Shown one piece after another: positions 21,723-34,060 of a DNA stretch of 64,000 nucleotides. The notes below the pieces were generated by a model that saw only the letters and a program-made list of their open reading frames with translations, had not been told where the DNA came from and did not search any database. Numbering within the stretch: the stretch's first letter is position 1; each line of letters starts with the position of its first letter. Position numbers and translations under genes: made by a program. Source of the stretch: Orthonyx spaldingii (lineage: Eukaryota > Chordata > Aves > Passeriformes > Orthonychidae); assembly GCA_013397795.1 (NCBI GenBank), contig VZTJ01004023.1:160913-224912 (forward strand). Direction: 5' to 3'.

Positions 21723-24460
21723 GTGAGCATGGGGATGCAGTGTGGTAGCTTGGCACTGCCAGCTGGGAGCTGCTGGGAATCACTTTCTCATCCCTGTGAA
21801 TTTTCCACCTTGTCACAGGGTTCATCTGCCAACTGGCTTCCGCCACCTCGCACATGCCCGCGCCCAGTTCAACATCCAGCATGGAAAACAGTGGCTGGGC
21901 CAGGGCCAGGCTGTCCCCGTGCCTGCACCCCCTGCTCTCGGTGGTGTTGCAGATGGGGCAAACCTGGGCTCAGAGCCGGTGCTGTAGACGGGTTCTATCC
22001 CTGTGGAGCCTGGGCCAGCGGGCTCCAGGACCAGGAGAGGCTCAGTGATCTGGGGAGGTTGTGCCAGGGAACGGCTCGTGCTTGTTTGCAAAAGCGCGGA
22101 GTTGTTTTTTTCCTGGCAATGTTTGCCGGCAGCAGCGGGGCGAAGCCAGCAGGCATTGCACACGCCACTGGCTGAGCGGGAAGGAGGAGAGGCGGAATAA
22201 CCGAGCACGTGTGGTGTCACTGCACATAAACACGGGTTGTGAAATCGCTTCCCTGCCGGACACCCCCAGCGCCTGCTTCGGGAATGTGCTGTGCCCGCGG
22301 CCCCCCCCTCCAGCGGGGCGGGTTCTGCTGCGCTCGTGGTCGAGGAAAAGAGAGCCCTGACGACCCAGAATGGGATCGTGCACCCCTCCACGGGGCCATA
22401 CCAGAAGTGGAGGATGACTGTGCAGGGCCAAAGCTGCAGGGAAAGCAGGGGAAGTCCCAGAGTCCTTGGAATCCTGCATGTCATGCACGGACGGGCTGTG
22501 CTGAATCCCAGAACATGTAGTCCCAGGCCCACGTCACTGTGAGCGGGAAGAGGCAGCACAGCATCCCCACAGAACTGTATATGAATCTGGGATGGGAAAA
22601 GAGCCTGGAAAATGCCTGATTTCCCAATCTGAGCATTTCCACTAAATAATGAGGTCATCCCGCAAGCAGAGCAGGGAGGAATGAATGAATATCCCAAGCC
22701 ATGGACTTGCTGAAAGGCCATGCCAGACATCAGTGGGTAGAGGAGAGCTTGGAGGGGTCTGCTCTATTACTGCTGGTATTCCAGTTTCCCAAGGCAGGGA
22801 GTAGTTAAACACAAGTCTGTTCCCATGTAAGAGGAGTGCCAGGTCTAACTCTGGCTTTATAACAGTCATAAAGTGAGCAGCAGAGCCGCAGCTGCCCAGC
22901 ACGGGTCTCACGGCTCAGAGTTGGGATGCTGGAACCCCCACCTGTCCCCCTGCCCCCCTTCCCCTTAAGGCAGGGGACAGCATCTGACAGCTGCTCTCCA
23001 TCATACTGCCATGGGGCACAGGGATGGACACAGCACAGAGCCATGGGGCAGGACCAGTGCAAACCCACAGAGCCCAGGAAAGCCAGATGGATGCTGTGAG
23101 CGTTGCTGGTTAAACCATGTTTGGTGATACATCGCATTAGCAACCTCTTCTCCACTCCCATGAGCTCACCAGTGATGTTTTTGTATGGTTGACACTTACA
23201 TCTCTGTGGGTTGGAAGGAATAAAGATAACCCTGCTCTTTGTGGAGTGTTGTTTGGTGTGATTGCTCCATGCCTACTGCATGCCTGCCCTGCCCTACATT
23301 CAGCTGACATTGGGGTGGCCTTTGCACCTGTCAGAAGCATGGGGTGACGGTGACTCTCAAGGGACACCCTGAGGGAGGAGCCCTCCTGGAGCCAAGGGAT
23401 ATCCTCTAGGGATTGGCACGGTGAGCAGCCCGTGGGCCGGGGTGCTGTGCTGTAGGCTGTGCCAAATCCCTGGCTGAGTCCTGGCGGTGGTGACTGGATG
23501 GGTCAGGAAAGGTTTTGAAACTAAAAAGAGGCCATGGACAGCTGCATTTGAGGAGTGTGGGGACAGGCAGAACCTGCCGTGTTCCTGGGAAGCAGCAGGG
23601 TGGCACATGGCACCTGGGGTGCAGTGTTCTGGCAGCAGCACGGCTGTGCTTGCGCAGGGTGAGCATCACACCCCAACATGGGCATCGCAGGCATCACATC
23701 CCACTCTGGGCTTTGCACCCTGGCATAGGCATCCCATCCCATCCCATCCCATCCCATCCCATTGTGGGCATTCCGCCCCATCACAGGCATTGCACCCCAT
23801 CACATCCCATCTTTGGGATCCTGATATGGGCGTTGTAAACCAAAGTGGGGATCACAGTCCAGTTTGGGCATCATGTCCCATCACAGGCACTGAACCCTAT
23901 TGCAGGCAGTGCACCCTATTGTAGGGATCATGCCCCATTGTGGGCACTGTGCCCCATGGTGGGCAACCAGGTCACCTGAGGCTCCCCAGGAGCACCCAGC
24001 CAGGCTGGCAGAGGTGGCAGGGGTATAAGCAGTGTGGTTCTTCCAGCCAGTTCAACTAAACTGCCAGGAGGAAAACTAAACCTGTTCCTCTGCCGACCCA
24101 CCTGCTGTGGAAACATTCCCCCTGGAAATGGGCAGGGCTGTGGCGGTTATTACAGTGAAAGCTTGTAATAATGAGCTGCTCATTAGCCCCAAGGATCTCT
24201 GGTGGAGGAGACAGCATGGGATTTGCCCCTGGGTAACAAGAGGGTGGGGGGGAAAAAATCCCTTGTTTTGTAGAGAGAGTGTTAAAACAAGAGTTAGAAC
24301 TACTGGTAGGGAGAGCAGAGCCAAGATTGGAAGACAGGAGCAAAACCAAGATGCAGGCTCTTTGCCATGACCCCCCACAGGCACTCTCCTCCCGCTCCCC
24401 AGGGAAACTGCCGCATCCAACAGAAGTGCCAAGTTCCTTATGGACCTTTATATACATATC
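21723..24460. other. Intergenic region between the two metallothionein genes
   Basis: No gene seen. It contains a CATCC microsatellite embedded in a diverged minisatellite (23650-23970). The rest is GC-moderate unique sequence with non-coding-looking open frames. Confidence 0.6.
23650..23970. repeat. Diverged ~20-bp repeat with CATCC microsatellite
   Basis: Irregular units such as CATTGTGGGCATTCCGCCCC and ATCACAGGCATTGCACCCC, with a pure CATCC run at about 23725-23760. TGCACCC cores occur at 23714, 23791 and 23910. Confidence 0.7.
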
Positions 24461-24462
24461 GC

Positions 24463-24468
24463 TTTATT
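24463..24468 (-). terminator. AATAAA polyadenylation signal of MT3-like gene
   Basis: TTTATT on the plus strand, about 146 bases beyond the stop codon, in an AT-rich patch. Confidence 0.75.
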
Positions 24469-24613
24469 TAGGTAGCTTATTACATGTCAAAGTAACAAAC
24501 ACTAAAGAAATCTGAACACATATATAAAAAAAGACAACCAACATACACAATAAGGTTATTCTTCTTTGGCCCCCCGGATGTGCATCACCCCCAGATGTGC
24601 AGCCAGGGGTCCC

Positions 24614-24708
24614 CTATTTGCAGCAGCTGCACTTGGCAGAGGGGGGCCCCTTGCAGACGCAGCCCTGTGCACACTTGGCACAACCTGCTGGGCAGCAGGA
24701 GCAGCAGC
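24614..24708 (-). CDS. MT3: MT3-like exon 3
   Basis: A 95-base coding part with acceptor CCCACAG and stop TAG. Eleven cysteines; encodes the alpha domain. Confidence 0.96.
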
Positions 24709-25714
24709 CTGTGGGAAAGACAAAAAAATATTAAGGACATTGTCAGGAGGTCTCAGGCTGGGGCTTGGGGGGGGGTCTCACTGTTTTGGAGACCTCCCAT
24801 GTATCCATGTCATTCCCTTTTCACAGCATCCCCATCCTTGGAAGTGTCTCCCAAGGTGTTTTTGCAGCTGTGGCTGGCACTGGAGAGGCAGGGGGAGAGT
24901 GTGAAACTCCTGGGGTTCACCAGGATTCCCCCAGTCCCTCTCTTTGCAAACCCTCATGGCACACGGCTCTGCTGGGGATGACAGCATCGGGAGCACCCAT
25001 AAGAAATCCCAGTGCTGGTTTCCTCCCCAGCATCCCCTTGTGCTGAGCCTGAGGTGCTATCGAGGGGAATACTCAGGCTTAGGTGGTACTGGGTGACTTG
25101 TATTGTCTGGAGAGGGGTTGGGATTCACACTGTGCTCCTTTGGGGGGAAAAACCTTATGTGAGGAACAAACTTAACTCTGGCAATGCTGAGACTGATTTG
25201 ATTCAGTGCATACACGGATGTGTAGTGAAAACCTCCCGAGGGTTTCTGTCCTCCCCACCCCGCCTCACCCCCGGGGGGCTCACGGATCCCTCTTACCTTT
25301 TTTGCACGATGTGCATTTGCAGTTTTTGCATTTGCAGTTGTCCCCGCAGGTGCAGGTGCCACCTAAAACAGAGAAAAGGAGAAAAGGAGGTTGAGAAGAG
25401 GTGGTAGGAGGGGATACCTACAACCCAGAGATCCGCGGGGGAAAGCATTGCCTCCCCTCCGAGCATCCATGGATGCTTCAGCCTCGCTCAGAGGGGAGCT
25501 CTCGGCATTCCCAGCGAGATGCTCCCAGTGTGACACCGCAGTGCTGGGAGAGGACTTCAGCAGCTGGCCCAACCCTTATCAGAGAACATCGGGAACGGCG
25601 GAGGAGGCCGGCAGAGTGTCGGTGTTCCCGCTGTGTTGCTGGGGCTCCCGCAGCCCCCGGAATGGAAGGACGCGCTGCCTTACCTGTGGCACAAGGGCAA
25701 TCCTGAGAGTCCAT
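24614..25714 (-). CDS. MT3: Metallothionein, MT3-like, complete
   Basis: Complete three-exon metallothionein of 63 residues with 20 cysteines: exon 1 25714-25684, exon 2 25362-25297, exon 3 24708-24614. It begins MDSQDCPCAT; the beta domain includes CTCGDNCKCKNCKC and the alpha domain ends GPPSAKCSCCK. All cysteines fall in the CxC and CC patterns of vertebrate MTs, giving the usual four-cysteine-per-cluster layout for about seven divalent metal ions. It is the second bird MT, named MT3 in chicken. It lacks the CPCP motif and acidic insert that define mammalian MT3, so brain growth-inhibitory activity should not be assumed. It is in tandem with the MT4-like gene 4.6 kb downstream, with identical exon lengths and phases, which points to an old duplication. 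Confidence 0.96.
25297..25362 (-). CDS. MT3: MT3-like exon 2
   Basis: A 66-base exon with acceptor TTTTAG and donor AAAAAAG|GTAAGA. Seven cysteines and a lysine-rich linker (CTSCKK). Confidence 0.96.
25684..25714 (-). CDS. MT3: MT3-like exon 1
   Basis: 31 coding bases, ATG at 25714, donor ACAG|GTAAGG. Encodes ten residues plus the first base of a Gly codon; two cysteines. Confidence 0.95.
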
Positions 25715-25791
25715 GTCTGGCTGGGCTGGGTGCCTGCTGTAGGACGCGTCGGGCGACGGGAAGAAGCTTTTGGCAGGACTCGCAGCCGCCT

Positions 25792-25801
25792 CCTATTTAT
25801 C
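25792..25801 (-). promoter_or_regulatory. TATA-like box of MT3-like gene
   Basis: Reads GATAAATAGG on the gene strand, about 80 bases upstream of the ATG. That would put the transcription start near 25765-25770 and leave a 5' UTR of about 50 bases, typical for MT genes. Confidence 0.6.
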
Positions 25802-25818
25802 CTTGGCCAGGCGAGAGC

Positions 25819-26091
25819 GAGTGCAAAACCTCCGCCCCTGCAGCCTGCACACGGCTCAGCCCGGCTCCTGCCCCGGGCGCTGCTGATTCACTCCCCGGGC
25901 GGCCCAGCGTGACCTGGGGCTCCCGCATCCCCGGGGTGCTGTGGCAGCAGGGAGGGCTGTCGGGGTGACCACCCCTCTCTGCTGAGGTGTCGGCAGGGGT
26001 GCAGAGAACGGCCAGATCTCACCACACAGATGACACCTGTCTCGGCAGCGTAGCTGCACTCAACAGGGCTGGGGGCTGAGGGGGTGCACCC
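25819..26091 (-). promoter_or_regulatory. Cluster of metal-response-element cores
   Basis: Matches to TGCRCNC on either strand at 25819-25825, 25846-25852 (followed by GGCTC, close to the extended TGCRCNCGGCCC), 25997-26003, 26055-26061 and a palindromic pair at 26082-26091. They lie 105-380 bases upstream of the ATG, where MTF-1 sites sit in other MT promoters. Confidence 0.65.
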
Positions 26092-27772
26092 AGGGAGTCC
26101 CCCACAGTACAGCCATTGATTGATTGATGCCAAAATCAATGCGCCAATCTGCCTTCAGGGGTACATTAATCCAGGGAATGCCATGACTACTGGGGAATAT
26201 CAGTCCCCTCCTCTCAGAGCTGACACACTGGGGTGATGGGGAGCTGGCACCGTGAGGTGACAGGGATGCAGTCCCTGCTTGAGACCCTGTCCTGTGGTTC
26301 CTACACCCTCCCCACGAGCGGGAGCAGCAACAAGCTGGACTGGCCTGGCTGGAGCCTGCCATGCCCTCGCAGTGCCCCAGGACAGTGGCACCCACGTCCC
26401 CTCGGCGCCGTGCATGGCACCTCAGGGCCTCGTCTCCTTCCCGGCTGCGGTGCTCCGTCCCACTCCTCTGAATTAATTTCCATGTGCCATTAGCCGGGTG
26501 TGCAGGGGAGGAGGGTGGCAGGCAAGCTGCCATCACCCTGGTCAACTCCTCCGGCGGGTTTTACCCACCCACTCGAAAGCGTAGTGAGGGTTTGGGGTGG
26601 AAGGCACAAAAAAAAAAAAAAGAAAAAAAAGATGCTTGCTGAGATTTTTGGTGTGGGGCATGTGCAGGAGGCACTGTCAGCTGTGGAGCATCCTTTCTCC
26701 TCATCCCCGTGTTTCTGTGTACTCTTTGGTGTCAGTGATGCCCCATCCCGGCTGTCCCCTGCTCTGAGACTCCTTTGCCTTGGGGTTTTATCCCACCTGG
26801 GCTTTTGCCTGAGGTACCTGGCTGAGGCAGTTTGTTGATGCTAATCCAGCCGAAACAGCGGCCCAGGGAGTATTTTTACCACTCAGCTGTCTGGGCTTGT
26901 TGGGAGCTTGTTAGGTGACCTGATGGGGAGCATTGCCAGCGCCCCAACTCAGCGTCTCCTCCAGCCTCTCCAGGCCAGTGTGGGAAATCAGTGTGGAAAA
27001 GCCTAAGGAAGGCAGAGCCAATGGGCCCCTTCCTCAACTCCTCCACCCTGGAGCAGCTTGTCAGTGCCCTGACATGCCAGCCCTGCGGTCGTGTGAATGT
27101 CACACTGCTGCTGATGCACTGGGGCGTGATGGCAGGAACAGTGCCAGGGACCAGGCATGTGCCAAGAGTGTGATTGCTCCTGTGGGAGCAGGGAAACACA
27201 AACATGGGAAACACACATGCAAATGGTCACCTGCCACCCTGGCAATGGCTCCCTGTACTGTGTTGGTGTCATGGCAGAGGGGCAGCATCTTCTTGGGACC
27301 TTGCATTCGCTGCACCTTGACTGAAATAATCAGAGGAGCACTCCTGTGGTGCAGTAATATGCCCGGGGAAATGTTTCCTGCTGTGTTGTGATGGATACAT
27401 GGGGAACAGCAATACCACTGTTGCATCTGTTGTGTCTTCCCCCACTGCCTGGCACTCTTGGCCGCCCAGGCAAAAATTGGCCCTGTCCCCAGCTGATGGT
27501 GACCCAGGGATACAGGGACAGGTGGATTCTCCAAAGTAGTCACTCTTCTCCAGCCTGGGGGGAGGAAGGTGAAGCCCACACAAAGGGGGAAAGAACAATC
27601 TCTGCCTTGAAAGGACAGGGTGCAGGAAAAACTCTCCAGCATCGGTTCTCAGTCAGACCCCAGCCCTTTTAACCTTCTTTCCTCCCTTTCTGCACAAAGG
27701 AAAAAATACATCTTCCAAGTGATATAGGACTGGGAGTCAGGGCTCCAGTAAATCTTGCATTGCTCCTGGTCT

Positions 27773-27813
27773 ATTCTGTAATTAATTTGGAATACATTCT
27801 GTAATTAATTTGG
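27773..27813. repeat. Direct repeat, two copies of an 18-mer
   Basis: ATTCTGTAATTAATTTGG at 27773-27790 is repeated exactly at 27796-27813. Confidence 0.9.
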
Positions 27814-30800
27814 GATAGGACTGGAGTAGTGGGCTGTCAGGCAGACACACCAATCAGGTTACCTCCAGAAGCAACCTGTGACTGAGGTTATGAGCTGGGG
27901 ACACCTTCCTGTTGCTTAAATACCCCCAGTGACAAGGTGTTACCAGGCTCAGTTTGCCTTCTGGCCCCTGCCCTCCATTTGCCTGGGACTTCTCCATCAT
28001 TTAAATGGGCCTGATGCTGCTCCTCAGAGCCGAGCAAAACAGGCAGGATCACTGCATAGCATTTATTCACCAACCCTTGCCATGCCAGAGTTGTACCCCT
28101 TCGCTCTCATGTCCCTTGCGTGGGATTCCTGGCTCTGTCCCCAGGCATGTCCGTGGCAATTACCCTGAGATTGGCGGGCGGATTAACACGGGTGAGTCAG
28201 CGTGGTGCTCCAGTGCTCCAGGCACAGCCGCAGATGATGCTCACTCGGGGGGTGGTGATGGCTGAGCATCACTGGGGGCATGTCAGGGACAGGGCTCCCT
28301 GGAAAGCAGTGACGGAAGCTGGCAGTTTTCAGGACAATGTGACACTGTGACAATGAAGGCACCTGTTCTTGTGACACCTGGGGTGCCTACAGCGCATTGC
28401 TGAAAGCCACAGGGTGGTGCCACAGCTGCTGCAGGTGACTGGCAGTGACTCAAGGCTGGTGCCAGGCAGGCGAGGAGGGAGGCACAGCAGCCAGCTCCCG
28501 TGGAGGTGAGCTGGCACAGGTCTGCCCTGGCTCTCTGCTGAAGGACACGTGGCTCCAGTCACCTGTGGGCACACAGAGGTGCAGAATGGACCAGCAGCAG
28601 CCTCCAGCTGCCCACAGTGCAGCCACCCAGCACATCGCCTCCAAGGGACCCTGAAGACCACTACAGATTCCCCTCTCATGGCATGTGTCCCCCCAAAGCG
28701 CTTGATCTGGGCTCATCATCCCCTCTGGAGCAGTGATGGTGACCCCTCCTTCACCCAGATACAACATCCCAGGCAACCGGGGGGCCCTGCTAGCAAAGTA
28801 CCGTGGCTCAGTGGGTACAGACCGTGGGCAGGGAGCTATGAACCCCGTGTGGGCACAGCACTGAGACCCGGGGGACGGTCCTGGGGGTACCCCGCCCCTC
28901 ACCATTGCCTACTGCTTGCCAGGCAGGGTGCTGATGCAGGGTACCCAGGGGTGTCTGCCTGCTCCAGCTGCATCTCTGTGTTGGTTGGACTCTGGGCCGG
29001 AGAGCCATGGCTGGCCACAGCTGAGCTGCCAGAGAGGCACGAAACCACAGCCCACCTGGGACCAGTTTTTCAAACCCAAACAGTGAAAATAAAAAATATT
29101 TTAACACCTAGCAAACACCCAGGACATGCAAGTGCTGAAAGCCAGCAGGAAGTCCTTGAGTGATTGCTGCTTAGAAAGCAGGCTCTGCTTTGATCCGAAT
29201 CTCAGGTTATTGTTTGCTGATGATAAACAAGTGTTTGAAACACGGGAAATAGGTGCTGACGTCGTTTTATTTTGCCGGCGCTTGCCAGCCCTTTGGCAGG
29301 GGAGGAAAAGGGTGAATCACCCCTTGTCTGCCCTGGGAAGCCATTCCCAACCGCTCCCCATGTGCATAGGCAAAGCCTTGGAAACATTTGGGAGTGAAAC
29401 CGGATCAACGGGGTGACCTCAGGCTGTGGAGACTTCTTTCTTTTTCCCAGAAAATTGGGAGCAAAGACTTGTTCTGCTCTCAGTGGCAGACATTAGCTAA
29501 ACCCATTGTCTGTTTTCCCTCCTTATATCTTCCTGGGAAGCTGCCTGCTTCCCTGCCTGCACCTTGATTGCAGCTTTAGGAAAATACCAGCGAGTGCTTC
29601 TCCAATACCAGCCATCAGCAAAGACGTGGCATGTCCCCATTTTCCTGGAAATGCCCTCCTTGGGGACTTGCTGGTCCACATCACGTCTGTAACCGTAGGA
29701 AGGCACCCTTAGCGAGGGCCTGCTGGCAGTGGGAAGGGGACGAGCAGATTTCCATTAAGCAGGAATTGCACAGCGTGCAATCCTGGGACGCTTTCACAAG
29801 CCGGCAGCACGCTTTGATGTGGGCTCTTTGGGAGCCGCCTTGTGACCCAGCCGGCTGCGCTAGGGCTGGGACTCCCAAAGCCGGGATTATGAGTCGGGCT
29901 CAGCTGCCGGCTCATCCTATGGCTCCAGGCAAGGGCTTGGCCCTTACTCTCTATTTCTTATCTGGAACGGAGCTATCAATATTACCTTCCCTTTGAAAAA
30001 GCAGTGCAGAGAGGGTGGGGATTTGCTAATTACTGATTTTTAGGGAGAAAGGGAACGAAGAAATGCTGAACTGATGCCATGAACTGGGTCCAGGAGGGTG
30101 AAATGACCTTGGAAAGTTCCCGCCAGTTTTGGGGTGTGCGTCCTGAGAGACCCCAGCACAAGGTGGGAGCTCCTGCCTGGCAGTACTGGCTTTTGGGGCC
30201 AGGTGATGTGTGTTGGGGCATGTCTGGAAGATGAAAGGGCTGATTCTTCTTTTGATCATGAAATTCTCATAAATGTTAATGGGAATTACTTCGAGGTCTA
30301 ACAAGGGTTGAATTGCAGCCCCCAAGGGAAGGAAGGGGGTGAGGACCAACCAAGCTTTGGCTGGGAAATAAAAATGCTTGCATTTACCTGGTCTCCCACC
30401 TGCAAGGGCAGAAAACCAGTGGGTCAGAGGCTGCCCAGCATCCCTGCACACTCTCCTGGGAAAGGGGTTCCCCAGGTGTCCCCCACTTTGGCCAACACTG
30501 CTGGCAACTCCATGACAGGCTTTAAGCATCACCTTAACTGTAGGCATCATTTTAATTCACCAATCTAATGCTTTCCCAGTGTACAATTTGGATTTTCTTC
30601 TTTTTCTTTGGTTTTGTTTTTTTCCTTACATCTTTCCTTCCCTTTTGTGTCTTTCAGGTTCCCACAGACTTCAAACTCACCTGCTCCAACAGTTCGCCGC
30701 CTCCCCTGGCTGAAACGTGACCCAAAGTTTCCAAGTATCGTTACCTTGGGCATATTTAATTATTTTATTCCCCTTTAGTTGCTAATTAGAAGCCAAGAGT

Positions 30801-31479
30801 AGAGGGGATGAGTAATTCCTTGGGTTGTCAAGTAGACACTTGCCTGAGCTTGCAAAGAAAACATCAACCCCCTCGTTATAAAGGTGTGAAATAAAAGGAT
30901 GTGATATTTTCCTTGATGTCTTTATGGCCTTGCTCCTGAGATCCAGAGATCCTTTTTGTCTATCCTGGGAATGATTCATGCAGCTGCTGTGGTGGATCCT
31001 GCCTCCCCTGAGTGCAGCGTAGCTGTGGAGGCACAACAGCTCTTTCCATCCCCCTCCAAAAGTGTCTCCCATCCAGGAGTGGGCATGGGATGGGGGGAGA
31101 AATGCTGCTCCAGCTGGGGCAGCAAACCTGGGATGGGGAAAGAGAAAAGCCCCTGCAGACAGCTCATTCTTCATTTTAAGGAGTACTTAAGAGTGCAGAT
31201 GCAATTGTTCATCCCTCCCCACTCCCTTCAGCCGTATTATCCCCCTCCTTGGAGAATGGGAATGGTTATTTTTGCCAACATTTTCCCAGACTCCATGTCT
31301 GAGCACTCCTCAGTATTTCTCTGCCAGGCAGATAAAGGCATACTGAATTTTTGGTTAGATTTGAAGTGTTTTCTAAGAAACAGCTTCTGGGTGTGTGGCA
31401 ATCCTCATACCTGTTGTGCTGTCATGTCCAGCTTCTCCATGCAACCTGCCTAGAAAGCCAGCAACCTGTGCCAAGCATA

Positions 31480-31620
31480 TCTGATTATATAATCTATCTC
31501 TATATCTATATCTCTAATTTATCACATTACATTTTATTATATAACATTTATTATATTATATTAAATTTTATTGGCTTAAACAATATTATATCAAATTATT
31601 ATAGTATATCAATTATGTTG
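31480..31620. repeat. AT-rich low-complexity tract
   Basis: TAT/ATT-rich run including TCTATATCTATATCTC and TTATATTATATTAAATTT; a degenerate microsatellite. Confidence 0.8.
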
Positions 31621-32329
31621 GTAGGAGCTAGACAAGAGCAAACACTGGTCACAGGGCATTGCCTTGCCAAGCCTGTGCAGAGTAGCCAGGAAGGAGGATG
31701 GTGATGATCTCTTGCTGGATTTGAAGACTGCTGTTCTAGTGAAGAAGCTGAATAATCCCTCAACTACAGTCACACTAATCCTGGCTGCAATGCAGCCCCT
31801 GTCTGTGCAGCAGTGAGACCCAGGGGCTTAGTGAGGATTTTATGGGATTTCCCCCCTTGTAAAAGTGGCAAAAGGGAAGGACCCCTGTCCTGAGCGCTGC
31901 TCAGGACTCAGGACTGGATGCTGTACCTTTGGATGTAAATAGATTTTATTATGTTTTATTTTATTTATAAAATAAATAAATTTAATTTTACAGATGATGG
32001 GCCTTTCAAACGAAGGGAAATGAGTGCTAAAAGCCACGATTTCATCATTAAGAGTTTCAGAGCCAGCTGATTCAAAGTGGCAGCTGTAATTTAACTGTGT
32101 TGCAGACGTGCCAAACCCAATACCATAATTAGTGATTCAAAATAATATTTACAGCTCAAATCATACATATTTAGCAAGAAGTTGAAATTTCCATCTATTT
32201 ACAATTTTACCAGTTTAAAAAGGTCTCTAAGCTCAGTTTTCCCCTCATTTTTCTTGTTTGGGTTTGAAGAGCCTGGCAGAGGAATGCTCAACACTGCTGG
32301 GAGAGGAGCTGGGGATTTTGTTCCTGCCC

Positions 32330-32396
32330 CTGGCTGTGGGGTTGGAACTGGCTGATCTTTAATGTCCTTTCCAAGCCAAACCTTTCTAGAACTTTT
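32330..32396 (+). mobile_element. Possible short CR1 3' fragment
   Basis: GGGGTTGGAACTGGCTGATC, then TTTAATGTCCTTTCCAAGCC, resembles the last part of CR1, but no terminal repeat is visible. Confidence 0.45.
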
Positions 32397-33089
32397 CAAT
32401 TTTCCCTGAGAGGACAACAGTGTTTGCTGGCCTAGAGCAACACCCTGTTGCGTGCCCGAGTTCATGCCAGCGCTTTGCCTTTGTGCTCTGGTACCCAAAC
32501 CAGCATGAGAGAGGGGGGACCCACTGCACGGCTGGCACTGACACCCACACTCACCCCAAGCAGAGCCACAAAGGGGAAAAAACACCCTCCTTAATATGCC
32601 GCACGCGATTGCTGCCTCGTTATCCACAAGTATAATGGCACATTGATAGAGCTGCCAGAGAAACTTGGTAAAAACAATTAAAAAAAGAGAAAAAGGAGGT
32701 TGTCACATTCAGAATCGCATGATCCCTGCTCGAGTGCTGCTTTTGAGAGCCCTCCTTCGCATGCGGGGCAGGGATGTCGCTGCCGGCCAGGGCTCGGCCA
32801 ACGCACAAGGAAATGCCAACTGGGACATATCTGCCAGCTCTCCTAGAATTAAATGAATCTGTGCCTCAAGCCAGTGGCCTTTGCAGGGAAGGAAGAGCTG
32901 TTTTTCCAGTGCATCCTCTTCCAAACCTGCTTCTTGCTGGGATGGGGGTGACAATGTCCCAGTTAAGGTGATGGATTCAAGCATTGTCAAGAGAGCACCG
33001 TCTATTTACAGAACCCATGAGGGCTACCATGTTAAAATACTTCTTAAGCCTAAAACAATTTAAGAATTTCTAAAGTCATGACCATGCCC

Positions 33090-33188
33090 CCAGTGCCATC
33101 TCCCCCATTGCCCCCAGTCCCATTGCCCTGCTCCCCCAGTCCCATCTTCCCCATTTTCCCCAGTTCCCCCCGGTTCCGCCCGGTTCCC
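33090..33188. repeat. C-rich tandem repeat at the gap edge
   Basis: Imperfect units of CCCCCAGTCCCATTGCCC and variants run into the N gap. The matching open frames on both strands are artefacts. Confidence 0.8.
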
Positions 33189-33786
33189 NNNNNNNNNNNN
33201 NNNNNNNNNNNNNNNNNNNNNNNNNNNNNNNNNNNNNNNNNNNNNNNNNNNNNNNNNNNNNNNNNNNNNNNNNNNNNNNNNNNNNNNNNNNNNNNNNNNN
33301 NNNNNNNNNNNNNNNNNNNNNNNNNNNNNNNNNNNNNNNNNNNNNNNNNNNNNNNNNNNNNNNNNNNNNNNNNNNNNNNNNNNNNNNNNNNNNNNNNNNN
33401 NNNNNNNNNNNNNNNNNNNNNNNNNNNNNNNNNNNNNNNNNNNNNNNNNNNNNNNNNNNNNNNNNNNNNNNNNNNNNNNNNNNNNNNNNNNNNNNNNNNN
33501 NNNNNNNNNNNNNNNNNNNNNNNNNNNNNNNNNNNNNNNNNNNNNNNNNNNNNNNNNNNNNNNNNNNNNNNNNNNNNNNNNNNNNNNNNNNNNNNNNNNN
33601 NNNNNNNNNNNNNNNNNNNNNNNNNNNNNNNNNNNNNNNNNNNNNNNNNNNNNNNNNNNNNNNNNNNNNNNNNNNNNNNNNNNNNNNNNNNNNNNNNNNN
33701 NNNNNNNNNNNNNNNNNNNNNNNNNNNNNNNNNNNNNNNNNNNNNNNNNNNNNNNNNNNNNNNNNNNNNNNNNNNNNNNNNNNNNN
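33189..33786. other. Assembly gap, 598 N
   Basis: An N run flanked by a C-rich repeat on the left and a CpG-rich segment on the right. Its position is where BBS2 exon 1 and the BBS2 promoter are expected. Confidence 0.95.
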
Positions 33787-33895
33787 GCCCGCGGCCGAGG
33801 TGCCCGAGCTGCGTGCGGGCGCGGGGACGCGGTGCTCGGAACCTCGCTCTGCGGCAGCGGGGAGTTTGCAAACACTAATAGCAGCGGACGAGGCT

Positions 33896-34060
33896 GAGCA
33901 GTGGCACAGGTGCCCAAAGAGGCTGTGGAGTCTCCAGCCCGGGGGATATTCCAAAACCATCTGGACACAGTCTGGAGTAACACGCTCTGGGGGACCCTCT
34001 CGGAGCAGGGGATTGGACTAGTGACTTCTGTGGCCTTTTCCAGCCTGAACCACTCTACAC
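33896..34060 (+). mobile_element. CR1 LINE 3' fragment
   Basis: Contains CAGTGGCACAGGTGCCCAAA, GAGGCTGTGGAGTCTCC, ATTGGACTAGTGACTTCTG and TTTTCCAGCCTGAACC, the CR1 3' UTR in plus orientation, probably in BBS2 intron 1. Confidence 0.85.

Larger units (their letters stand above)
26100..33077. other. Intergenic region MT3-like gene - BBS2
   Basis: About 7 kb without a gene I can support. It contains an A-rich tract near 26607-26632, an 18-base direct repeat at 27773-27813, an AT-rich block at 31480-31620 and a weak CR1 fragment near 32330. No RNA genes or conserved protein fragments were recognised. Confidence 0.6.

Noticed and set aside
21822..22730. 302-codon minus-strand frame between the MT genes
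   Set aside because: No recognisable domain or splice context, biased composition, and no independent evidence of coding.
26607..26632. A-rich tract as a retroposon tail
   Set aside because: No element body or target-site duplication could be identified beside it.
33050..33983. Frames of 266-307 codons across the second gap
   Set aside because: Artefacts of N and C-rich repeats; no BBS2 exon 1 residues are in them.
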